Assembly: GCA_029717555.1 (NCBI GenBank)
Contig: JAMDHS010000081.1
Coordinates: 27,607 to 91,606 of the forward strand
DNA length: 64,000 bases
DNA from: Peribolospora baueri
Taxonomy: Eukaryota; Basidiomycota; Peribolosporomycetes; Peribolosporales; Peribolosporaceae
Direction: 5' to 3'
The translations under genes and the position numbers were made by a program. This document shows, in pieces, positions 33,902-44,630 of this stretch. A model generated the notes under the pieces. That model was not told where the DNA came from, searched no databases, and saw only the letters and a list, made by a program, of their open reading frames with translations. The first letter of the stretch is position 1, and the number at the start of each line of letters is the position of its first letter.

Positions 33902-36556
33902 ATGTCCGACGTACAGAAGGCGCTCTGCGAGCACATCGAAAAGTCCAAGGACAAGTACATCGCCAGGTACGACCACACAGGAAATGAAACAAAAGCTGAA
34001 TTTGCCGTGACCGCCAGCGACTGACTTTGAGAGGATACCGTTATCCCCCAACGTTTTCGTTCGGTACAGGCTCGCGGAAGCCGTTGCCATTCCGAGCATA
34101 AGTGGAGATGCCGCCTACCGTCCGGAGGTGCACCGTATGATGGCCTGGCTCAAAACTGAACTGGAGAAGCTGGGCGCGCAGTGAGCTATCTATGAGGGCG
34201 TTATGGTCACCCACCTTCGGGGCCCAAGAATTGACTTCCCTTCCTTTCCTCTCAGGGTCCGTCTCCAGCCCTTGGGAAAGGAAAACCTACATGGCACAGA
34301 ACTCGACCTCCCCCCGGCCGTCCTCGCTCAGCTCGGGAACGATCCGAAGAAGAAGACCATTCTCGTATATGGTCATGCTGACGTCCAGCCGGTTCGTCTC
34401 GGCTTGTTTGAATTGCTCAAGCTCGATAACCGTCCCTCCCCATCGGGTCATCTGATGTGCTTTTGTTTTCTTCTTTTGAATGATGTCGCACGCCCACAGG
34501 CACTCAAATCCGATGGCTGGGACACCGACCCGTTCAAGCTGGTCGTGGATGAGAAGACAGGGAGGATGTATGGACGTGGAAGCACGGACGACAAGGGCCC
34601 CGTTCTTGGGTGAGTTTGCTGCTCCCGTCGCTGTTGCACGAGGACGCGAGCGCTGGCCCCTTTCGACGCTGGTCCATCGCATATTATCTCTCTGACATGT
34701 CTTTTGCACCATCACGAAGATGGCTGAACGTCATCGAGGCCCATAAAGAACTGGGTATCGAGCTGCCGGTCAACCTGAAGATGTGCTTTGAGGGTGAGTG
34801 AGAGTGCACGTCGATCGGTCTTTGCATTTCTATCCTTTTGTATGATGACGACCTCATACCTCTGCCTCCTCCCGCTTTCTAAAGGCATGGAAGAGTCCGG
34901 CTCGGTGGGTCTCGATGATTTGATTGTCGCCGAGAAGGACAAGTTCTTTGCTGGGACGGACGCCGTTTGCATCTCTGTGAGTCGAGCCTTTTGCAACGGT
35001 GTCACCTTGGCGATCTCATGGGATCTAATTGCCGAGTCCTTACTTTCCGTGTCTTTCTTAGGACAACTACTGGTGAGCGTAGGCCTTCTTTGAACGATCT
35101 CTACACTCTCCACATCGCTCGTTCTCACGCCCTCTTCGCCTCGTAATTTCCGCGCAGGCTCGGCACTACGAAACCCTGCCTTACGTACGGCCTTCGCGGC
35201 ATCTGCTACTACAACTTGACCATCTCCGGCCCGGCGCGAGACTTGCACTCGGGCCTCTTTGGCGGCGTCGTGCACGAGCCGATGACGGATCTCTTTGCTA
35301 TCATGAGCAAGCTCGTTTCGACGGATGGCAAGATTTTGATCCCCGGTGTCAACGAGCTTGTGGATCCGCTCACCGACGAAGAGAGGTGAGGGTGAGGCCA
35401 GCGACCCCGTCGCGCCGCGTTGCATTGCCAATCTCACGTCATACCGTCGAGCCATTTTGCAGGAGGCGATACGAGGTCGTTGACTTTTCTCTCAACGTGA
35501 GCAGCGAGCTGAACGGTGTTTGGATATTCAATTGTTCGTGTCTGACTCGTCTTTCGCTCTCGCCTTATCCGGCCCCACCCTCTCGTGTCCCGTCGCAGGA
35601 CATTCACGGGGCGACCGGCTCGCAGACGACGATCCGGGAGGACAAAGTGAGCACGCTGATGGCACGCATGCGCTTCCCTTCGCTCTCCTTGCACGGCATC
35701 GAGGGCGCCTTCAGCGAGCCTGGGTCAAAGACGGTCATTCCTGCCAAGGTCATTGGTGAGGAGCCGACTTGATCCGAAACGTCGATGTATGAGTGGACCA
35801 CGGTCTGAACCGGGCCATCACTTTGCCGTTCCGCCTCGGCCAGGCAAGTTCTCCATCCGGTTGGTGCCGTCGCAGACGCCGGAAAAGGTGAACGCGCTGG
35901 TTCACAAGTTTGTCCGAGACGAGTTTGCCAAGCTGGGAAGCAAGAACAAGGTGGACATCTCGTCGGGGCACGACGGCAAGCCTTGGGTTGTCGATCCCAA
36001 TCACTGGAACTACGGTGAGTGGAGCGTTGGGGCTCGCCTTTTACGATCCGTTCCGTCCCTCACCTTTTACCTCCATCTTTAGTGGCCGCGAGCAAGGCGA
36101 CGAAGACGGTGTGGGGGGTGGAGCCTGACCTGACGCGTGAGGGCGGTAGCATCCCTGTCGTGAGTTTTCCTTTATCTTTCTTTCGATCGGTCTCGGAGCT
36201 GACCCGCTTTGTCCCGCCATGCTTGCGTACGACCGGCGCGGGGGGGGAACGAGGACAGACGCTGACGTTTTCAGACACGCTCGGCGTCAACGTGCTCCTG
36301 CTGCCCGTCGGCAGGGCGGACGACGGGGCGCACAGCACGAACGTGAGTGGGCGATCTGGCCGTCACCGTCACCGTCGCTGGCCAGCTTTTCTGAACCGCT
36401 TCCCTCCGTCCCTCTTTCCATCCGACACCGAACCGAACCGAACCGAAACCGAATCAAAACCAAAACCAACAGGAGAAACTGGACATCTCAAACTACATCC
36501 AAGGCTGCAAGACGCTCGGCCTCTACCTCCACGAGGTCGCCGCGGTGTCGGCGTAG
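33902..36556 (+). CDS. DUG1: Cys-Gly metallodipeptidase (M20 family, Dug1/CNDP2)
   Basis: Zinc/manganese dipeptidase that cleaves Cys-Gly in glutathione turnover. The start [19 protein letters not shown] is clear. M20 motifs are in place: [11 protein letters not shown] (metal ligand H and catalytic D), [13 protein letters not shown] (bridging D), MCFEGMEESGS (general base E and ligand E), and [12 protein letters not shown] in the lid domain. Later blocks are [37 protein letters not shown] and [14 protein letters not shown]; the gene ends [10 protein letters not shown]. Length is about 475 residues, as in yeast Dug1. At least a dozen exons are used. One is only 11 nt (35062-35072) and encodes DNY plus part of W in CISDNYWLGTT. 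Downstream lies a long non-coding gap. Confidence 0.94.
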
Positions 36557-37731
36557 ATTTCTCTGGAACTTTTGCCGAGCACCTTGGCCGATGGACGACT
36601 TGTGGTTCGGTCGCCTGCGTGTACATAACGCCCGGTATGCCCGTCAGTGGGTGGTCGTCATCCATCCTCTGAACCACGCTTTGCCTGGCAAAACGCTCAG
36701 TCAGCATGCCATGTGGCCAAGTATCCGGAGCTGTTGCCCATACATACCGAGTAACCCTAAAAACGAAGGCAAAGCAAAAAAGCAAATGGACGCGGCGCGA
36801 GAGAGAACCTCACGCCGATTTGGCAATTTTCGTTTCGTTTCGCGCAAAACGCTCATGGCGCGTACACGAAACGAAAGAGAGCCCCCACCCACCCATATTG
36901 CGATGTTGAAATTGAGCGCTCTGCCATGCTGTGCTGTGCTGTGCCGTGTCGGCGTAGGGTGGGCGTGCTGGGCGAGGCTGGGCGAGGCTAGAGCGGAGGG
37001 TGGAAGGACGACAGAACTTGATCGCTCGCTCGGTCGACGATGGTGGATGGGTGCGATGGCGCACGATCATCGACCGTCGTCATTCTCTTCTTTTTTTTAT
37101 TCCTCATCGTGTTGCCACCATTCGTCTCCACGTAGGCACGTACGTACGTAGTCATGGCCGTCCCTGCCCCTGCGGCGACAGAGACTGAATGACTGGGAAA
37201 GATGCGGGGAATGGAGAGTGCGACGTTAGGACGAGGAAAGAGACAGAGGGTGCGCTTGCGCTTGGGATTGCACGATGGCTAGGCGTTGCACACTGATGCG
37301 GACACGACGACGACGGACGAAAAAAAAAAAAAACGCAGGGAAGCAGGGTGGCACGACACGACACGACACGATACGACACGACACGATACGACACGACACG
37401 GTGTAAGCAGAGAGACTTATACGAGGCTACAGAAGACTACTGCTTGGCTACTGGCTGGCTACTGGCTGATTGCGTGAGGATAGGGTTGGACTAGACACGC
37501 TTCTGTAGACGACATACGACGGACGGCGGTGCGGAGGGTTATGGAAAAGAGACAGGAGACAAGAAAAAAGGGAGAAAAAGATGGTCTGGCTACGTAACCG
37601 GACCAGACAAAACGGTAAAGATACGGCACAAGACAGACAGACGGTCTCGACGAGAGACTCGAGTAAGGGAACGAACGGCAAACGACGGTCGACAAACGAG
37701 ACGACACGACGCGCATACAGACACACGACGC
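36557..37731. other. Convergent intergenic region with simple repeats
   Basis: 1.2 kb between DUG1 (+) and the Zn2Cys6 gene (-). It contains GCTGTGCTGTGC repeats near 36930-36950, GGGCGAGGCTG duplicated near 36965-36990, a 13-A run near 37321-37333 and the CGACA array at 37352-37400. No gene recognised. Confidence 0.5.
37352..37400. repeat. CGACA/CGATA tandem array
   Basis: About 49 bp of alternating CACGA and TACGA pentamers. A 22-bp stretch at its end (37379-37400) recurs identically at 49988-50009, also in the 3' flank of a minus-strand gene. Confidence 0.85.
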
Positions 37732-39103
37732 CTACGAGCCCAAAACTCCTGCAAAGCCGATCGGGACAAACTGGTCAGGTGCGACGAGGTCTTCTCCCGG
37801 TTGGTACCCCTGCCGCTGCTGCTGCTGCTGCTGCTGTTGACCCGCGTTCCAAAGGGCCGACGGCTGCCACGAACTGACGTCAGCAGAGGCGGGGGCGAAA
37901 TGCAGGTCGTACGGAGGCGCTGGGACGGGCCGGTGGATGGCGAGGTCAGGAGTGGGGAGGCGATGAACGAGGTGGACGGGCTCGAGCCTGGTGGCCGCCG
38001 TCTTTTCCAACTCGGCGCGAGCGGCCTCTGGGGCGGAGAGGCGGCGGGCCTTGTGACCGCCGTCGCCGGTCCAGATGAATCCGGGGCTGCAGCCGTTGGT
38101 GTGGGTACCAGGCGGGAAGCCGGCATCGAAACCGGCGAGGCCGTCCACGGATCCGGGTTGGTGCTGCACCTCCTCGAAGTGCTTGAGCTGCCGACCGGGC
38201 TTTTTTACGCGACGTTTGGGCGAAACTTGGTAATAGCAACCGTCGGGAAACTTGCGCTTCATGCACTGGACACATGGTACGCTAGCGGGAGAAGAGCAAA
38301 GGCGGAGGGTGAGAGGCGGTGGCGACGGACGGACCGGAGACGCCCACAGACTCACAGGCCGTCGCACTTTCTATTTGACCGGAGAGGAGGAGGACGGCGC
38401 GGGTCATCGGACGACGTCCAAAGACGGGAAACGGCGAAAAAGGAACCGAAACGCACCTCTTGCTCAGTCTGCAGTTGGCGCAGGCGAGGAGGAGCCTCGA
38501 ACCGGCTCTTTGGGGCTGAGCACCGGGGAAAGGGTCGCGTTTCTTGTGCCAGCCGTAGAGATCCTCTATCGACGGAGGCTGGACTTGCCAGAAGGAAGGC
38601 GGGGGTGGAGGCGTGCGGGAGCCGGTCGTGTCTGCGGGCGTCGTCGGCGCTCGTGTGGGCTGGTAGAGAGGGCGGTGGTAGATGGAGATGGGTCGGGTCG
38701 GTTCGAAGGGGGCGTCGACGTGGCGGTAGTGAAAGTGGGGAGGATGAGCGGTGCTGAAAAGCGGGAGCGCGGGGTTGTCGTAGGCCGGCCGATCGTCGGG
38801 GGCGTAGGTGGACTGCTTGGGCTCGGTGGAAAACCAGCCGAGGTCGAGGCCCAAGGCGGAAGAGGTGGAGGAGGAGGTGTAGGAGGGATGGACGGCGCTG
38901 GGGGCGAGATGGGTATCGGCCATCGCCGAGGGCGTGTCGAGCCTCGGAGCGGGGAGTGGAAGCGATGTGGGAGGCAAGGGCGTGTCGAGGAGACCGCAAG
39001 AACGAATGCCGGGCAGGTTGTAGGATAATGGCCTGGCCCTGGCGTCGGGCGCTGGCTCGTCGAGGTCGTTGGCGGCGTAGGTGAGTGGGCTTGCGGCGGT
39101 CAT
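37732..39103 (-). CDS. Zn(II)2Cys6 fungal transcription factor
   Basis: Putative DNA-binding regulator unique to fungi. Exons 39103-38457, 38370-38356 and 38281-37732 total 1,212 nt, 403 residues. Residues 1 to about 200 are Pro/Ser/Tyr-rich. The binuclear zinc cluster is built across three exons: CANCRLSKR, then KCDGL from a 15-nt exon, then VPCVQCMKRKFPDGCYY. This gives spacing C-x2-C-x6-C-x5-C-x2-C-x8-C, the canonical six cysteines. A basic linker SPKRRVKKPGR follows. The C-terminal part includes FIWTGDGGHKARRLS and a Gln8 run. There is no visible fungal-specific middle homology domain and the cluster is central rather than N-terminal. Targets are unknown. Start MTAASPLTYAAND is the first ATG after a GTGGTG-rich leader. 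Confidence 0.83.
38356..38370 (-). other. 15-nt micro-exon carrying the third zinc-cluster cysteine
   Basis: Flanked on the minus strand by an AAATAG acceptor and a GTGAGTC donor. It encodes RKCDGL together with its neighbours and restores both frame and the sixth cysteine of the cluster. Skipping it keeps frame, because 15 is a multiple of three, but loses the cysteine. Confidence 0.8.
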
Positions 39104-40676
39104 GGTGGGAGATGGCGAGGGCGTCGGCTTGGACGTCGCGATGGTGGTGGTGGTGGCGTCGCGGTGGCGATGGTGTCGCGTCGCGTCGCCTCTTGAACGA
39201 CCCTCGGCTTGTTCTTGTCTCTATCTCGACGGAGCAGAAGAGGAGACTGGGTGGGATGGAAGAGTAAGAAGAAGGCGAGGGTTGGCCGTCGGGGCTTTTA
39301 TAGGGAAACGGGCGGCAGGGATCGGCAGTCGGCAGGGAGATGCGGGTTCGGGCTTGGGATTGAGTCTGTGGGAAAGAAGGAAAAGGAAAACAAGCATCGT
39401 CGACGGCGTCGATGGCAGTGATAGCCTTTGGTGGTCGTCCGTCGCCGCTATCTATCCGACCTCCATCTTCGGCCAGTCCTTCTTCATCTCCATCGTCGGT
39501 GAGGCCTTCCTTCGTCTTCCGCTCCCTTACGGACCACCGAAGACGGTGGCACGGGTGGAAGCGGCGGGGCTTTGCATTGGACCGCCGCCGCCGCCGTCGC
39601 CGCGGGTGGAACACGATGTCGAGTGAGAGAAGAGATGGGAAGGAGGAAGGAAAAAGGAAGAAAAAAGAAGGAACGAAGCAGGAAGGATGCGAGGGGCAAG
39701 CAGGGCCGAGTAGTGGCAGGGCAAGGCTGGCGCAGGGGCTGACAGCAACGGCAGGCACGGCCAAGGGTGGAGAAGAAGAAGGAGAAGTATAAGTATAAGG
39801 ATAGAGAGAAAGAGAAAGAGAAAAAGAAAGGAGCGATGAGAAAGAAGAATAGGACGACGACGACGACGACGACCTCCTCCTCTTCTAGAACATCTCCTCT
39901 TTCTCGTCCTCATCCACGTCCACGTCCACCTCGGGACGGCCAGACACGTGAGCGGAACGGCCAAAGGCGCAAGTTCATTTCCATTTCATTTCGGCTTTTA
40001 TCGCCGACTCGACTTTACTTTGTTCCTAGGCTGTTGCTTGGCTTAGGGCGTAAGCACTTCTAACAAGGCGCCCGCTCGGCATCGCATCCCATCGTCATAA
40101 CGTCCATTCGGTTCCCAACCTCCGTTATACGGCGACGACCACGACGACCAAGACCACGACGATCGTGATTAACCGCCGACGAGCGCCGGTCGAATCCAAT
40201 TCATCCTGGCGAACGTAAATGAAAGAACGTCCCTCCTTCCCTGATCGGCCTCGGCTCCCCCACAAAGAATCCATCCGCCGACGGAAGCACTCCCAAGCTA
40301 GCCAAACCGGTCCTCGATCAAATGCCCCTCTGTCGCTTTTTTAATGGCGTGGCTGCGTGCGGGGGAAGAAAAGGACAGGGGATCCCCCCACCATTGGCCA
40401 CACCTAGCTTCTCGTACAAGGAATAGGAGAAGGATGTCGCTGGCGCTCACTGACTGACTGACTGACCGACCGACCGACCGACCGACGGCACTCTCTATTC
40501 TCCACCGCCTTCTCCTACACGACGACGACGACGACGACGACATACGCGAGGCAGGGTATATCGGTGTGCCCGACGGAGGGTTAAAGCCGACCTTCAACCC
40601 ATACGTCAACGACGGAAAAAAACGCAAAAAATCCAACCGCGCGGCCCCGACGTCTACATCTAACCTCTCCTCTCCT
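39104..40676. other. Upstream region of the Zn2Cys6 gene
   Basis: 1.6 kb between two minus-strand genes. It contains GGTGGT/GACGAC triplet tracts, GA-rich stretches (39765-39835), a GACT/GACC tetramer run at about 40449-40485 and a CGA run near 40518-40540. ORFs of up to 470 codons in this region are antisense or repeat-derived and are not supported. Confidence 0.45.
40449..40485. repeat. (GACT)n(GACC)n tetranucleotide repeat
   Basis: Four ACTG units pass into five or six GACC units. The tract lies about 190-230 bp after the seryl-tRNA synthetase stop, on its 3' side. Confidence 0.85.
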
Positions 40677-42645
40677 CTACTTGCGCTTCTGCGAAGTCGT
40701 GCCCTTCGGCAGCTCGCGCACGTACGGCAAAAACTCGCGTCCCTGCAGGTACGGCTGGAGCACTTTGGGGATCCGCACGCCCTCCGCCGTCTGATGCGTT
40801 TCCATGATGCAGCACAGAGCCCGCTCCGTCGCGCACAGCGTCGCGTTGAGCATGTGCACATACGTCTTTGTCGTGTCTCCTGGCTTCCTCACCCCGCATC
40901 GCACCTCCAACCGGCGCGACTCTGCGTCCCCCAAAATAACGCACAGACCGTCAGCTCGCTGTCCCACCCCATCCGAATGCGTGCCAACCACTCACGGTAG
41001 TCGGTGCAGTTGCTGCACGACACCAGCTCCTTGTATTCGCCCTGGAACGGGAACCACGCTTCCAGGTCGTACTTCTGTGCCGCCGCGTTGTTCAGCGCGC
41101 CCGATACGATCGCCACCACTCGGTACGGGATCTCAAGGCTCTGATAGAATGCCTCTGAAGATTCGACCATCTGGTCAAACATCTCCCACGACGAAGAAGG
41201 GTCCGTGATGCAGAACTGACGCGCGGGTCGGATCGAACATCAGTACCGCCTTCCCCTCCGTCTCCTCAGGCCCGCCCACTCACCTGTTCCACCTTCTCGA
41301 ACTGGTGCACTCGGAAGATACCCCACGTATCCTTGCCGTGCGAGCCAGCCTCTTTCCGGAAGCACGTCGAGTAGCCCGCGTACTTGATCGGCAGCTGCTC
41401 CGACGGCTTTTCGAACCACTCGTCCGAGTGGAACGCCGAGATGGGCTGCTCCGACGTCGCGATAAGGTACTTGCCCTCCTCATCGCCCGTCACCTGCCGA
41501 GCCAGAACGCGAGACACGAGACGACGGTCCGAGATGAGCCCTTTCTGCGTCGGCGACCGTCACCGCTCGTCCCACACGCCGCCTCACTCACGCCGTACAG
41601 CTCCTCGTCAAACTGCTCCAGCTGCGCCGTCTTGGCCATGACCGACTTGCGCATCATGAACGGCGACATGACCTTCTTGTACCCGCGTCCCCGTAAGAAA
41701 TCCAGACCGTAGTTGATCAGCGCCTGGTTGAGGTCGACGCCGTCGCCGGTTAGGAAGAACCCGCGGTGGCCCGAGATCTTGGCACCCCGTTCGGTGTCAA
41801 AGGCGTCCAGGCGGAGCATGACCTCGTGGTGCGAGAGAAAGTCGGTCCGCTTGTCAAGCGTGCCGTTCGGACCGTCGGGGTGCCATGTGCGCATCGTTTT
41901 GTTATCGTCCTGACGAAAAAGGGTAGGTAGACGAAACGAAAAATGGAAAAAAAGGTCAAGGCGATGAAGGTCGTAGGACCATACCACACACAGCCAGGAC
42001 CTCGCATCCCGGCGACCGACGCCGACTAACCTCGGTCGAGCTGATCGGCACGCCCGGAGCGACAATGTTGCCGATCGTCGCCAGCTTGGCCCTCATCTTC
42101 GCCTCCGCCTCGGCCACCTTTGGCTTGAACTCGTTCACCTCCTTGTCGATCGCCGCTTTCCTCGCCAGCTCGGCGTCCGCGTTCTCCTTTGCCTGTCAGT
42201 CGTCGGCGAAGGCAGTACGTGGAGCAATTCGAGCGTGAGCAAAGGTGGTCTTGGGAACGACGACGCAGGAGCTTCTTTTGGTCTGCCCACGCTCGCTCCC
42301 TCGCTCACCTTCTTCTTCGCAGTGATCTCCTTCTGCACCTTGTTGACCTCCTTCTGCTTCTCCATGATCTCAAAGTTCACTGTACGATACGGACGAGGAG
42401 GGGCGACGGGAAAAAAAAAAAAAAAAAAAAAAAAAGTCAGCACGGCGCGTCGGAGCCAAACTCCACAACATGCCCATCGCACTCGGTGCATCCCGGAAGT
42501 GCCACTCACTCTTCGTCCAGTCCTTGTACATCTGCACCACCTCGTCCACGACCTCCACGCTGGCGCCCCTCTTCCTCTGCGACTCCTTGACGACCTCCGG
42601 GTCGCCGCCCTTCTCGGGCATGAGCATGGCAATGTCGAGCGTCAT
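40677..42645 (-). CDS. SES1: Cytosolic seryl-tRNA synthetase
   Basis: Class II synthetase that charges tRNA-Ser. Starts [19 protein letters not shown], the cytosolic eukaryote pattern, and the N-terminal coiled-coil arm is visible in [20 protein letters not shown]. Catalytic blocks: [19 protein letters not shown], motif 2 in [20 protein letters not shown] with its conserved arginine, [16 protein letters not shown] and motif 3 around [18 protein letters not shown]. The C-terminus ends GTTSQKRK, a short basic tail as in fungal enzymes. Several introns interrupt it; the first contains a 25-base T run on the coding strand. The gene is divergent from HIS2 across 291 bp with Gcn4-type sites, fitting co-control of amino-acid genes. 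Confidence 0.96.
42411..42435. repeat. Poly(A)25 run inside seryl-tRNA synthetase intron 1
   Basis: Twenty-five A on +, so T on the transcribed sense of the minus gene, in the middle of the first intron. Confidence 0.95.
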
Positions 42646-42936
42646 TCTTTCCGTCCTATCGTCCTATCGTCTCTTGCTGCGTGGCGGAGCGTCAAATCGG
42701 TCCTGTGGGAGATGGTCGTCGGTGTCGTCGTCGCCCTTCCTTCCACCCGACCTCCGTTCCTAAAGTCTTCTCGCGGAGTCAACGGCGCGTGTGACTCCCG
42801 ACCGGTCATGTGACAAGCACGTGGAGGGCGTGGGTCATGGCCCTGTGTTCGCACCGATCAACTGACGACATTGATAAAGGACAGTCTTTGATAAAGGACA
42901 GTCGATGACAACGATCGCGACGACGACGACGACAAC
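42646..42936. promoter_or_regulatory. Bidirectional promoter of seryl-tRNA synthetase and HIS2
   Basis: 291 bp between the two ATGs. TGACTC cores, the Gcn4/CPC1 half-site, are found at 42776-42781 (on minus) and 42792-42797 (on plus). A CACGTG box sits at 42818-42823. A 16-bp unit TTGATAAAGGACAGTC is repeated at 42871-42886 and 42888-42903, each copy containing TGATAA, a GATA-factor site. Both genes belong to amino-acid metabolism. Confidence 0.6.
42871..42903. repeat. 16-bp direct repeat with TGATAA
   Basis: Two identical copies of TTGATAAAGGACAGTC with 17-bp period, 34-66 bp upstream of the HIS2 start codon. Confidence 0.92.
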
Positions 42937-44240
42937 ATGCCCTGGTCGCACCATTCCCACTCGGGCCAGTTCTGCCGGCACGCAAAGGGGACGCTGGAAG
43001 AGGTGGTGGAGGAAGCCATCGGGCAGGGCTTCAGGACCTACGGTTTGTCGGAACATGTGCCGCGCTACAGGGAGCAAGACCTCTACCCGGAGGAGGTGAG
43101 CGTCTCCTTCCTTCGTCGCCTTCCTCACATACGCCGTTCTATGCGAGCGGACCGTTGAAGGCTTGGTTTGATCGTCGTTTCTCTCCGCTTTGTCCTAGTT
43201 AGAAAGACCTCCAGCCGTCGGCGTTGACGGACACGTTCACAGCCTACCTCTCCCACGCCTCCGCTCTCCGAGAACGGTACGCGTCAAGAATCAATCTCAT
43301 CGTAGGCTTGGAGACGGAGAACATTGTCCCCGCCACTCTTGACGCGCTCGAAGAATTACTCGCCTCCGATCAGGCCCTCCCGCCGGGCGAAAGGAGGATC
43401 GACTACGTGGTCGGATCGGTGCACCACGTCAACGAAGTCCCGTTCGACTTTTCCGAGCAGGAGTACGATCGAGCCATCGCCTCGTTTGCGTCGGAGGACG
43501 AGCGGGCCGAAGGTGCTGGTGCGGCTGCGGCGGGCGTCTCCGGTACGACACCCCGGCCTTCCTCCGCCGCCTTCGACCGCTTCCTCTCGGCCTACTTCGA
43601 CCTCCAGTATCACGTCCTGACCCGCATCCGGCCCGAGGTCGTGGGCCACTTCGACCTCTGCCTTCTCTTCCGCCCTGAGCACTCCCTCAAGGCCCAACCG
43701 GAGGTATGGGCCAAAGTGGAGCGCAACGTCCGGTATGCCGTCGGCTACGGCGCCCTCTTCGAGGTCAACGCCGCGGCCTTTCGCAAGGGATGGAGGACCG
43801 CGTACCCTGGCAAGGAGGTGATGGAGGTGAGCCAGGCCGTGCGGTTGGTTGGGTCGCGCATCGCCCTTCATCCGCCGCTCAGCCCGCGCCGGCGTACACT
43901 TTTCCCTTCCTTCCTTCCTTCCTTCCTTCCTTCCTAGCTCATCCTCTCCCTCAAAGGCCGCCTGTGCCTCTCGGACGACTCGCACGGCCCGCACACCGTA
44001 GGTGCCCACTACGCCTCGGCGCGCGACTACCTCCTCTCCCTCGGCGTCGACGAACTCTGGCATCTCGAACGCGAACTCTGGCATCTCGAACGCGACTCCG
44101 CCCCGGCGCACGACCAAGAAAAAGAAAAAGAAGACACCGTCGTCGTCGTCGGCTCCCCCTTCCCTCGCGGTACGCGGCCGAGGAGAGTCGGCCCGGAATG
44201 GCGGGACGCGCCCTTCTGGGACGGCAGACATCCGCCGTAG
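42937..44240 (+). CDS. HIS2: Histidinol-phosphatase (PHP family)
   Basis: Removes phosphate from L-histidinol phosphate, the step before histidinol dehydrogenase. Three exons (42937-43095, 43203-43826, 43938-44240) give 361 residues. The PHP metal motif HHSHSGQFC follows the start MPWS, the second motif is GLSEHVPR, and GLETENI, DYVVGSVHHVN, VVGHFDLC and LCLSDDSHGPHTVG supply the remaining metal ligands. The fungal insert ERAEGAGAAAAGVSG lies between. A 21-bp tandem duplication in the last exon makes LWHLERELWHLERD. The tail ends FWDGRHPP. The second intron has a CCTT repeat serving as polypyrimidine tract just before its acceptor at 43937. Confidence 0.93.
44052..44093 (+). repeat. HIS2: In-frame 21-bp tandem duplication in HIS2
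   Basis: Copies 44052-44072 and 44073-44093 are identical and each encode ELWHLER. It lies after the last catalytic motif, so the fold is probably tolerated. Confidence 0.95.
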
Positions 44241-44630
44241 CTCCCCCGCTCTTTTTCTTCTTTCTTCCTTTTTTTAATTCTTCGTCTTCCCCTTACGTGC
44301 CAAGGTGCACCCCGGTAACGTTGGCGTTGACGTGACGCGCGTATATAGATATTTTCTTACATCGCGGCGCTCGAAATCGTAGAGTCGTGCGCGGCCGTGG
44401 AGAGCGAGCAGACGGCGGGGCGCGGGCAAACAGTTCCCTAAGCCTATGCAACGATGGGGGGGGGGGTGGGGGAGGGGTAAATCTTCCGGGCGGAAAAGTG
44501 TCCGAATGCGGAGAAGGAGTTGGGTGAAGGAGGGAGGGCGGGATATGCGACTGGCAGTCGAATTGGGGCGGAAGGGATCATTCGGTGTACTGAAGAGAGT
44601 GGGGGATCGTAGAAGGAGGAGTAGCGGGGT
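44241..44630. other. Convergent intergenic region with G-rich tract
   Basis: About 390 bp between HIS2 and GCV2 stops. A G11-T-G5-A-G4 run lies at about 44456-44477 and could form a G-quadruplex on +. The exact GCV2 end is uncertain, so part of this may be its 3' UTR. Confidence 0.5.

Noticed and set aside
36420-36470. ACCGAACCGAACCGAA tract as a telomere-like repeat
   Set aside because: It is short, irregular and inside a DUG1 intron; not a telomeric unit.
38352-39764. 470-codon ORF on minus
   Set aside because: Runs in a different frame through the Zn2Cys6 gene and its repeat-rich leader; composition is Arg/Pro/His, no homology.
43906-43937. CCTT repeat as a mobile or regulatory element
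   Set aside because: It is placed exactly as the polypyrimidine tract before a HIS2 acceptor, which explains it.
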